A program made the translations under genes and the position numbers. A DNA stretch of 24,779 bases from Embleya sp040605455 (GTDB taxonomy: Bacteria; Actinomycetota; Actinomycetes; Streptomycetales; Streptomycetaceae): the NCBI RefSeq assembly GCF_040605455.1, contig NZ_JBEXCV010000134.1:1-24779 (forward strand), given 5' to 3'. Below, one piece after another: positions 15,301-23,100 of this stretch (position 1 is the stretch's first letter; the number at the start of each line of letters is the position of its first letter). The notes under the pieces were generated by a model that saw nothing but the letters and a program-made list of their open reading frames with translations, did no database searches and had not been told where the DNA came from.

Positions 15301-17129
15301 CCCGAGGTGAACATCACGTAGGCCAGGTTGTCCGGCCGAAGACCGGAGTTCGGCACGTCGACAACGGGACCGTCGAGGTCCGGGCCATCGAGGTGGAGCA
15401 CCGGCGATTGGCACTTCGGCAATGCCGATGCCGTGCCCTGATCGGTCAGTATCAGTGCCGGGTCGGCCGTGCCGAGCAGGAGGTCCAGTCGCGCGGCCGG
15501 GTGTTCGGGGTCGATCGGCAGGTAGGCGCCGCCGGCTTCCAGCACCCCCAGCAGCGCTACCACCAGGTCCGCGGAGCGCGGCAGGGCCACCGCCACCAGC
15601 ACATCCGGCCCGACCCCGCGCTCCCGCAACACCGCGGCCAACCGGCTCGCCCGGGCGTGCAACTCTCGGTACGACAACGTGGTTTGCCCGGATACCACCG
15701 CTGTCGCGTCCGGCGTCCGCATCACCTGAGCGGCGACCAGTTCCGGTACGGTCGCCTCCTGCGCCGGTACCGTCGTCTCGTTCAGCCGTGTCAGCCGGTC
15801 CCGTTCGGCATCGGAGAGCACGTCCACCCCGCCGAGCCGCGTCCCGGGATCGGTGACCACCTGCCGCATCACCCGCACGAACCGGTCGGCGATACCGGCC
15901 GCCGTGGGGTGGTCGAACAGTTCCGTCGCGTACTCCAGCCGCCCGTACGCGCGCCCGGACGCGTCCGGGATGATGTTGAAGAACAGGTCGAACTTCGCGG
16001 TACCGGTGCCCGCCGGGACGGGTGTGACCCGCAGACCCGGCATCTCGATCTCGGACCACACGAACTGCCAGGCGAGCATCACCTGGAACAGCGGTTGGTA
16101 CGAGGTGGTGCGGTCCGGGCCGAGCAGTTCCACCAGCCGTTCGAACGGGACGTCCTGGTTGTCGTACGCGGCAAGCGCCCGGTCCCGCACCTGCTCCAGC
16201 AGATCGCCGAACGACGGGTTCCTCGACAGATCGACGCGCAGCACCCAGGTGTTGGCGAAGAGCCCGATGAGGTCGTCGAGTTGCTCGTCGGCGCGCCCCT
16301 CGATCGGGCTGCCGATCGTCAGGTCGTTGCCGGCACCGAGGTGGTGCAGGAGTACCGCGAGCACGGCCTGGGCGACCATCGGCGGTGTGGCGCCGCAGTC
16401 CGCGGCCAGCTTGCCGATTCCGGAGAGCAGTTCCGGTTCCAGCTCGAAGTCGACGTGGCCGCCGCGGTGGTCGGCCGCCGTCGGCCGCGGCCGGTCCAGC
16501 GGCATCTGCACCGGCTGCGGCACCCCGGCCAATTCTGCTCGCCAGTGGTCCAGTTGCGCGGCGGCGACACTGTCCGGGTCCGCTTCGTCGCCGAGCAACT
16601 CCCGCTGCCACAACGTGTAGTCCTTGTACTGCACCGCGAGCGGAGCCCAGTTCGGCGCATTCCCCTGCCGGCGAGCCGCGTACGCCGACACCAGATCCCG
16701 CGTGAACGGCGCCACCGACGCCCCGTCCGCGGCGATGTGGTGGAACACGAACACCAACACGTGCTCCTGCGGGGAGACCCGGAACACGGTGGTCCGCAGC
16801 GGGAATTCCGTGTCCAGGTCGAAGCCCTCGCACACGGCGGCGTGCATCGCCGCGTCCACCGCGTCCGCGGCCACGTCGACCACCCGGAACCGGGCGGCCG
16901 CCTCCTCAGGCGGTAGCACCCGCTGTTCCGGCGTGCCGTCCGCATTCTCGACGACCAAGGTACGCAGGCTCTCGTGCCGGGTGACGACGTCCATCACCGC
17001 CGCGGCCAGGGCCGCCGTGTGCAATGGCCCGTCCAGGCGCAGCACGAACGGGAAGTTGTAGGTCGCGGACGGACCTTCCAGACGATGAAGGAACCACAGC
17101 CGACGCTGGGCAAAGGACAACGGAATCAT
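9354..17129 (-). CDS. Bimodular NRPS, C-A-PCP-E-C-A-PCP
   Basis: This 2591-residue protein adds two residues. Module 1: LCL condensation domain (about 1-450, HHIAADG at H130); A domain (about 455-950), pocket D-V-F-S-I-A-A-Y-A-K; PCP with GGDS (S1005), typical before epimerases; epimerase (about 1050-1520; HHLVVDGVSW at H1185, EGHGRE, GWFTAMFP, GIGYGLLRRLNP, IGFNYLGR, all intact). Module 2: condensation domain after an epimerase (DCL position; HHVLFDG at H1686); A domain (about 2000-2490), pocket D-V-F-C-N-S-S-Y-A-K; PCP GGHS (S2537). The first pocket resembles codes I remember for piperazic acid; the second is a variant I cannot name. Both A domains lack about two residues in motif A6 (TGLLARGY; AGAGRGY), and the first has unusual YGQTE and KING in A5 and A8. 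ATG 17129 follows AGGAG eleven bases after the upstream stop. No docking domains are seen. Confidence 0.95.
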   Translation of the reverse strand: MIPLSFAQRRLWFLHRLEGPSATYNFPFVLRLDGPLHTAALAAAVMDVVTRHESLRTLVVENADGTPEQRVLPPEEAAARFRVVDVAADAVDAAMHAAVCEGFDLDTEFPLRTTVFRVSPQEHVLVFVFHHIAADGASVAPFTRDLVSAYAARRQGNAPNWAPLAVQYKDYTLWQRELLGDEADPDSVAAAQLDHWRAELAGVPQPVQMPLDRPRPTAADHRGGHVDFELEPELLSGIGKLAADCGATPPMVAQAVLAVLLHHLGAGNDLTIGSPIEGRADEQLDDLIGLFANTWVLRVDLSRNPSFGDLLEQVRDRALAAYDNQDVPFERLVELLGPDRTTSYQPLFQVMLAWQFVWSEIEMPGLRVTPVPAGTGTAKFDLFFNIIPDASGRAYGRLEYATELFDHPTAAGIADRFVRVMRQVVTDPGTRLGGVDVLSDAERDRLTRLNETTVPAQEATVPELVAAQVMRTPDATAVVSGQTTLSYRELHARASRLAAVLRERGVGPDVLVAVALPRSADLVVALLGVLEAGGAYLPIDPEHPAARLDLLLGTADPALILTDQGTASALPKCQSPVLHLDGPDLDGPVVDVPNSGLRPDNLAYVMFTSGSTGTPKGVAITHADVVNGVRDLRRVAHVEAGSRMLAATSVNFDVSVFEIFTALTTGASVEVVRDVLELAERDRWSGTTVSAVPTVFSALLDDIAGKGAGALELDVRTVILAGEALSADLVHKVRSALPDVRVVNAYGQTESFYATTFTLPRRWTGTGAIPVGKPLANMRTHVLGPELAPLPPGVVGELYVTGLLARGYHQSGGATAERFVACPFGPAGARMYRTGDLARWDDNGQLRYEGRADNQTKINGIRIDPTEIESVLARHPAISQAAVTVREDQAGNKRLVGYVAPVGVGTADVDVDPDASVSVADLRRFVAKRLPDYMVPVQLVVLDRLPLTATGKLDRAALPEPEFAGAGYRAPRSDAERVLAEVYADVLGAERVGVDDDFFAGGGDSIRSIQVVARARARGVVVSTREVFERRTVARLAELVEGRGEEERVTLAELPGGGVGRVPLPPTAAHVLALGGGLGRFCMSAMVTLPEGIDRVGLVATLRAVVDRHDVLRSRLDRADPGLWVEPVGGVDVGALVREVAYGGADVRAELHAAAGRLDPDAGVMAQFVWLTGGAGAGRLLIVLHHLVVDGVSWRILVPDLVSAWQRVREGRTPERAGAGTSLRRWAHALVEEAAAPGRVAELPVWQEILRGEEPVLGARELDRSRDVAVTVDTVRVRVPVEVTRALLDTVPAVFRGGVDDALLAGLALALARWRQSRGETGAGSSTLVRLEGHGREEHVVPGADLTGTLGWFTAMFPVRLDLAGIDVADAFAGGPAAGRAIKAVKEQLRAIPDNGIGYGLLRRLNPQTASALAGLREPRIGFNYLGRSSVADIPEDLRGLGWAPDTTHADLIAAPDADMPVLSALEINAVAADTPAGEELTAYFGFPTGVLTREEVSELAELWVRALTALARHAGTPDAGGLTPSDAPLVDVRQEEIDTWETRFGKLAKVWPATPAQSGILFQTMLAGASFDPYHIQLVFQLSGEVDPERMRRAGQALLERYAGLRAGFVDRANGDVVQVVPLTATLPWQHLDLTAVDEAERTETFERFLAQDRATHFDADTPPLFRLALAVLDPDRPEFVLTVHHVLFDGWSTPLLLQDLLLLYASNGDPTGLPATRDYGDFLTWLTRQDQEEAARAWAAELEGIEGPTLLAPDSAGADDGSRGQVDITLSLDEARELGQRAAELGITANTLVQGAWALLLGQLTGRRDVVFGTTVSGRPPAVTDVESMVGMFINTVPVRVEYAPGDTLAEVLTRLQSRQAALVEHHYYGLAEIQKSVGMQPLFDTLFVFESYPIDREGLSAATDAADGIAFTDFRPTAGNHYPLCLLAAADPHLQLTIQYAPAVFDRDTVEVYAARLVRVLRQLAAGPELKVAQVDTLEPAERDRLLTEFDDAIARTPAVTITELVEAQVARTPDAVAVVAEGESLTYAELHARAERLAVELAGRGVGPETVVSVVLPRTANAAVALLGVLKAGGAYLPVDPAFARSRLPHILPGTRPHLVLVDADTRNLIPATDIPVLVLGDVDLQPTTSAATEVAARPTAGPENLAYVIYTSGSTGVPKGVSVTHTTVVNAVDALVAHAGMASGRRVLLAASFGFDVATFELFSALTTGGSVEIVPDVLELAERDTWDVDVICSVPSAFAELVDQIGDRIRPTALNISGEVLTPALAERVRALWPQARVINSYGPSETFYATGHLLDPDEPYATGVPIGRPFPGVRAYILGPGLTLLPPNTPGELYLAGAGRGYHRRPAMTAERFVADPFGPPGTRMYRTGDLARLSPEGELHHLGRIDTQVKIRGYRVEPGEVEAALTAHPHIVQAAVVTRQAGDTRYLAAYLVPADGETAPDSAELRDHLAERLPDYMVPAAYVPLDRLPLSPNGKLDHKALPAPDLTPTTPFRAPRTAREEGLAKLFADVLGLERVGIDDGFFALGGHSLLATRLISRARAEMGLEIPIRTIFDLPTVSALAAWSEESAVPLRPTLRRMIVEE
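9357..9362 (-). promoter_or_regulatory. Ribosome binding site of the termination-module NRPS
   Basis: GAGGAG lies in the last two codons of the upstream NRPS, eight bases before GTG at 9348. It favours that start (protein beginning IPLSFAQRR) over the GTG at 9357, which would sit inside the site. Confidence 0.6.
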
Positions 17130-17136
17130 CGGTGCT

Positions 17137-17142
17137 TCTCCT
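17137..17142 (-). promoter_or_regulatory. Ribosome binding site of the bimodular NRPS
   Basis: AGGAGA at 17142-17137 overlaps the TAG stop of the upstream NRPS and lies seven bases before ATG at 17129. It fixes the start at MIPLSFAQRR and rejects longer readings of the frame. Confidence 0.7.
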
Positions 17143-20100
17143 AAACGGTCATCTGGCGGAGCTGGGGGCGCTTCGACTTCGGCCTGGACGACTCCTCGAT
17201 CCGAACCGCCAACTGGGCGACGGTCGGATTGCGGAACACAGTCGTGACCTTCACGTCGACGTCGAGCTCGTTGCGGATTCGGCCGATCAGCCGAGTGGCC
17301 AGCAGCGAGTGCCCTCCGTGGTCGAAGAAGCCGATGTCGATGCCGACCTCCTCCACACCCAGCAGCTCGGCGAACAACCGGCACAGAACCTGCTCGTTGT
17401 GGTTGCGCGGCCCTCGTCCGGTCGCGGCTTCGGCGCGGTCGGGTGCCGGGAGCGCGGCGCGGTCGAGTTTCCCGCTCGGTGACGTGGGGAACTCGGCGAG
17501 CGACACGATCGCCGACGGAACCATGTACTCCGGCAGGCGCTCCCGGAGCAGGTCCGTCAAGACCGCGACGTCCGGTCCGGCCGGGTCCGCCTTGCCGTCC
17601 GGCACGACATACGCGACCAACCGCTGGTCACCGACGCGTTCCTCACGCACCACGGCGACCGCTTGCGCCACTCCGGGATGCTCGGCCAGCACATGCTCGA
17701 CCTCACCGAGCTCGATCCGGAATCCCCGGATCTTCACCTGGAAATCGCTTCGCCCGATGTACTCCAGTCGACCGTCCCCACCCCACCGCACCAGATCACC
17801 GGTGCGATACATCCGCGCACCGGGCTCGCCGAACGGACAGGCCACGAACCGCGCCGCGGTCAGCTCCGGCCGGCCGTGATACCCGCGGGCCAGGCCGTCG
17901 CCGGCGATGTACAACTCACCCTGCACCCCGCGCGGGACCGGAAGCAGCCCCGAGTCGAGCACGTACACCCGGGTGTTCCCGATCGGCGTCCCGATCGCCG
18001 GGACGCCGGATCCGGACTCGACCGTCGCCGTCATCGACCAGATCGTCGTCTCGGTCGGACCGTACACGTTGCACACTTCGACGGCCTGCCCGGCCAGGAC
18101 CTCGGCCAGTTGCACGGGCAGGGCCTCCCCACCGACCAGGACCCGCAGTCCCCGCGCGGCAGTCGGCTCGTCCATCAGCAGCATCTGCCAAAACGCCGGT
18201 GTCGCCTGGACGATGGTGACCTCGTGCCGGCGCATCAGCTCCACCACGGCCGACGGCTGGGAAACGGTCTCCTTCCCCGCCAGCACCACCGCCGCCCCGG
18301 AGATCAACGGGAGATACAGTTCCACCCCGGCGATGTCGAACCCGACCGTGGTCACGGCGAGCAGCCGATCCGCGGACGTCAGCGGGAACCGCCGCCGCAT
18401 CGCGGCCAGGAGGTTCGCCAGCGCGCCGTATGTGACCGCCACGCCCTTCGGAGTCCCCGTCGAACCCGAGGTGTAGATCACGTACGCGGGGTTTTCCGGC
18501 CGAACAACCAGGTCCGGCGCCGACGCCGGATACCCCGAGCAATCCGCACCGGCGAGCACATCGGGATCGAGCACGAGCGTGGGACCGGAATCCTCGAGGA
18601 TGTGATCGATGCGCGAACGCGGGTGTGCCGGGTCGATCGGGATGTAACCCGCACCGGCCCTCAACACCGCCAGCAGCGCGACCACGAGTTCCGTGGACCG
18701 GGGCAAGTACACGCCGACCAGCGACTCCGGCCGCACACCGCGGTCGATCAGCCAATGCGCCAGCCGGTTCACCCGCGCGTCCAACTCCCGGTAGGTCAAC
18801 GACTCTTCCTCACCGACCAGGGCAAGGGCTTCCGGCGTCGCCGCCACCTGCCCGCGCAGCGCCTCCACCAGCCCCCGCTCCAGGGTCGGTTCGACCGTGT
18901 CGTTCACCCCGCGCAACAACCAACGCCGCTCCTCCTCGCCGAGCACGTCGACATCCCCGAGGCGGGTGTCCGGATCGGCGAGAATGCCGTCCAGCACCCG
19001 GACGAGCCGGGCGGCGATCGCCTCGGCCGCGTCGCGGTCGTAGAGGTTGTTCTGGTAGTCGAGGGAGAGCCGCAGGTAGGGGTCGGAGGAGTTGAGGGTG
19101 AGCGGGTAGTGCGAGCCCGCGAACGGCCGGATGCCGTCGATCGTGAACCCCGCCGCGATGTTCGCGTCGACGATGCCCTCGCGGTCGACCGGGTAGTTCT
19201 CGAACACGACGATCGTGTCGAACAGGGTGGGCAGCCCCACGCCGCGCTGGATGTCGGCCAGCCCGTGGTAGTGGTGGTCCAGCAGAGCGGTCTGCCGGTC
19301 CTGCAACTGGGTGATCACGCCGCCCAGGCTGTGGTCCGGTCGGCAGAACACCCTGATCGGAAGGGTATTGATGAACAGGCCTACCATCTCGTCCGAACCG
19401 AGCAGGTCCGCGGGACGACCGTTGACGGCGGCGCCGAACACCACGTCCTGCTGCCCGGTCAGCTTGGAGAGCAGGACCGCCCACGCGCCTTGCAGGAGCG
19501 TGTTCAGCGTGACCCCGAGTTCCGCGGCGCGCCGGGCGAGTTCACGGCCCTTGTCGATCGACAGCGGTACCTCGACCCGCCCGAGGGCGGACGCCGCCTC
19601 CTGGAGGGGGGCCTTCGGGGCCACGAGGGTCGGCTGGTCCAATCCGTCGAGCTCGGCGGCCCACCGCGCGGCCGACGCCTCCCGGTCCTGCGTGGACAAC
19701 CAGGCCAGGTAGTCACCGTAGTTGCGGACCGGGGGAAGCTCGCGGGTCTCGGAGTACAGCCGAATCAGATCCGTGATCACCACAGGCGACGACCAGCCGT
19801 CGAACAGGGTGTGATGCGCCGTGATGACGAGTTTCGCCCGCTGCGGCCCGCAGCTGAGCAGAGCCAGGCGAAGCAGCGGCGGCCGGGTGGGGTCGAGTTG
19901 GTCGGCCCGGTCCTCGGCGAGGAAGGTGTCGAGCGCCGCGTCCTGCTCGGCTTCGCCCCGACCGGTCAGGTCGATGTGCTGCCATGGCACGGCGACGTGT
20001 TCCGGCACCACCTGCACCGGATCGCCGCCCGCTCCGGTGACGAACGCCGAGCGCAGGTTCGCGTACCGGCCGAGCAGTGCCTGACCGGCGGCCCGCATGC

Positions 20101-23100
20101 GCGCCGGATCCACATGCCCGGACAGGTGCAGCACGAACTGCATGTGGTAGACGTCGAAGGAACCGTCGGCGAACGCCGCCTGGAACAGGATCCCGGACTG
20201 CGACGGAGACACGGGCCATATCTGGGCCAGCCGGCCGTAGCGTGCCTCCCAGCGCTCGATCTCGTCCTGCCGCACCGGGACCAGCGGGGCGTCCGAAGGC
20301 GTCAGCCCGCCGACCTCCGGCCGTGCGGCGTACGTGGCCATGCCGTGCAGCACCTCGACCCACAGCTCGGCCAGTTCGCGGGTCAGCTCGCGGGTCAGCA
20401 CCCCGGTGGGGAACATGAAGACGGCCTGCAACCCGGCGTCCGTGGCGACCGAGTTGACCTCTAGGGCGGACAGCGCGGGCAGGTCCGGATCGGGCGTCGG
20501 GATCAGCTCGGCGGACCAGGACGCCGGTCCCCACCCGTCGGCGCGCAGGTGCTCGGGCACGTCGGCGTCGGAGATCCGGCCGAGGTAGTTGAATCCGATC
20601 TGCGGCACCGGGAGGTCGGCGAGCGGCCCGGCGGTCTCCGGGTTGAGGTGGCGCAGCAGTCCGTACCCCACGCCCTTGTCCGGGATCGCGCGCAGCTGCT
20701 CCTTGACCAGTTTGATCGCCTTCCCGGCCGCAGGGCCGCCGGCCGACACCTCGGCCGGGTCCACCGCGCTCACGTCGACCCGGGCGGGGTACATGGCGGT
20801 GAACCATCCGACGGTCCGGGAGAGGTCGGCGCCGGGGACGAGGTCCTCCTCGCGGCCGTGCCCCTCCAGCCGAACCAGGGTCGAGCGGTCCGCACCGCGC
20901 CACCGGTTCACCGCCAGTGCGAGCGCGGCGAGCAGCACGTCGGTCCCGGTGCCCTTGAACGCGGCGGGAAGCCTGGTCAGCACCGCCTCGGTGACCTCGG
21001 CGGACAGCTGCACCCGCACGGTGTCGAGCGTGGACATCACATCCACCGCCGGGTCGAACGCCCGCGTGCCCAGCGGGGGGTTCGACGCTTCGAGCACGTC
21101 CCGCCAGTACTCCAGTTCCGCTTCCCGCTCCGGGGCGAACGCCTCGGTCTGAAGGGCCGAAGCCCAGCGGCGGGCCGACGTGCCGACCGCGGGCAGCTCG
21201 GGCGTGCGACCGGACCGGACCTGCTGCCATGCCTCGGCGAAGTCCGACATGAGGATCCGCCAGGAGACACCGTCCACCACCAGGTGGTGGAGCACCACGA
21301 GCAGCCTGCCCGCCCCCGACTCCGGGGCGAACCAGACGAAGTCCGCCATGGTCCCGGCTTCCGGGTCGAGTCGCCCGACGGCGTCGTCCAGTTCCGCCTT
21401 GGCCGCCGCCAACGAGGACGGCTCGTCCCACCGGCCGTCGCAGGGAACCCGGCGGATCAGGTCCGCCGCCCGCGCGGCGGCCTGCGGGTGTGCGACGAGG
21501 GAGAGTTCGTCGCCGCGCACCAGTTGCGCGCGCAGGAGGTCGTGCCGGTCGAGCACGGCGTCCAGCGTCGCGGCCAACCCGCTCTCGTCGATGCCCGCGG
21601 GCAGTTCGAGCACCATCGACATGGCGAAGCGGTTCATCCCGCCGCCGTGCTCGAACACATGCCGTGCCACCGGCTGCAACGGCATCGGGCCGACGCCGCC
21701 ACCCTCGTCCTCGACGAGCACGGGTGCCCGGTCCCGGCGGGTGGTCGCCACCTCGGCAAGCCGGGCCGCCGTGCGGCACTCGAAGATCTCCCGCGTGCCG
21801 AGGTCCAAGCCCCGGGCCCGGGCTCGGGCCACCACCTGGATCGACCGCAGGCTGTCCCCGCCCACCGCGAAGAAGTCGTCGTCGACACCGACCCGCTCCA
21901 CACCGAGCACGTCCGCGTACGCCGCGGTGATGATCACCTCGGCCTCGGTGCGGGGCTCGCGGTACACCTCGCCCACGAAATCCGGTTCGGGCAGCGCCGA
22001 ACGGTCCAGCTTGCCGGTCGGTCCGTACGGCAGTCGGCCGAGGACCACGAAGGCCGACGGCACCATGTAGTCGGGCAGCCGGGCGGCGACGAACTTGCGC
22101 AGCTCGGCGGCCGAAGCACCGGACTGCACATCCACATCGCCGATACCACCGGCGCCATCGTCACCGACGGCTCCCTCGCCGATGTGCACCACATACGCGA
22201 CGAGCCGCCGCCCGCCCGAGGGCACCTCGCGGCTGACCACCACGACCTCGCTGATGCCGGGGTGCCGCGCGAGCGCCGCCTCGACCTCGGCGGTCTCGAC
22301 GCGGAAGCCGCGCACCTTCACTTGGCCGTCGCCACGGCCCAGGCACTCCAATCGACCACGCGCGTTCCAGCGGGCCAGGTCGCCCGTGCGGTACATCCGC
22401 TCGCCCGCGGGGCCGAACGGGTTCGCCACGAACCGCTCGGCGGTCATGCCCGGTCGGCCGTGGTAGCCGCGGCCGAGGCAGGTCCCGACCACGTACAGCT
22501 CACCGATCACGCCCTGCGGCACCGGGGCGAGGCCCGGGCCCAGCACGTAGGCACGCATGTTCCCCAGCGGGGTGCCGATCGGCGCGACCTCGCTCTGCGC
22601 CCATTCCTCGGACGCCGCGAGGGAGAACGTGGTGGCGTAGAAGCTCTCGCTCTGACCGTAGGAGTTCACGACCTGCACGCCGGGCAGAGCCTCGCGCACC
22701 TGCCGCACCAGGCGCGCCGGGAGCACGTCACCGGCGAAGACGACGGCGCGCACACCGGTCGTCTTCTCCAGGTGGCCGACCAGTTCCCCGAGCACCGAGG
22801 GAACCGCGCTGATCACGTGGCCGTCCCAGGTGTCCCGCTCGCCGAGCACCAGCGCGTTGGGCACCACCTCGGCCGTGCCGCCGGTGGACAGGGTGGACAG
22901 CAGCTCGAAGACCGAGACGTCGAAGTTCACCGAGGTACCGGCCAGCATCCGCCACCCGGGCGGCGCGTCCAGCACGCGCACCAGCTCCCGCACCCCGTTG
23001 ACCACGTTGCGGTGCGTGATCGCCGCACCCTTCGGCTTGCCCGTGGAGCCGGAGGTGTACATCACGTACGCCAGGTTGTCCGGACCCAACGGCGCGATCC

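Noticed and set aside
9327..16916. A 2529-codon open frame on the plus strand opposite the NRPS genes
   Set aside because: It is a shadow. The opposite strand encodes ordered NRPS domains with intact motifs, and in very GC-rich DNA the complementary frame lacks stops. Its translation is Arg/Gly/His/Val-rich with no domain.
9354..17384. Longer N-termini for the middle and termination-module NRPSs (from 17384 and 11349)
   Set aside because: The added parts are shifted-frame readings of the upstream NRPS. Shine-Dalgarno sites at 17142-17137 and 9362-9357 and the motif C1 start (IPLSFAQRR) place the true starts at 17129 and 9348.
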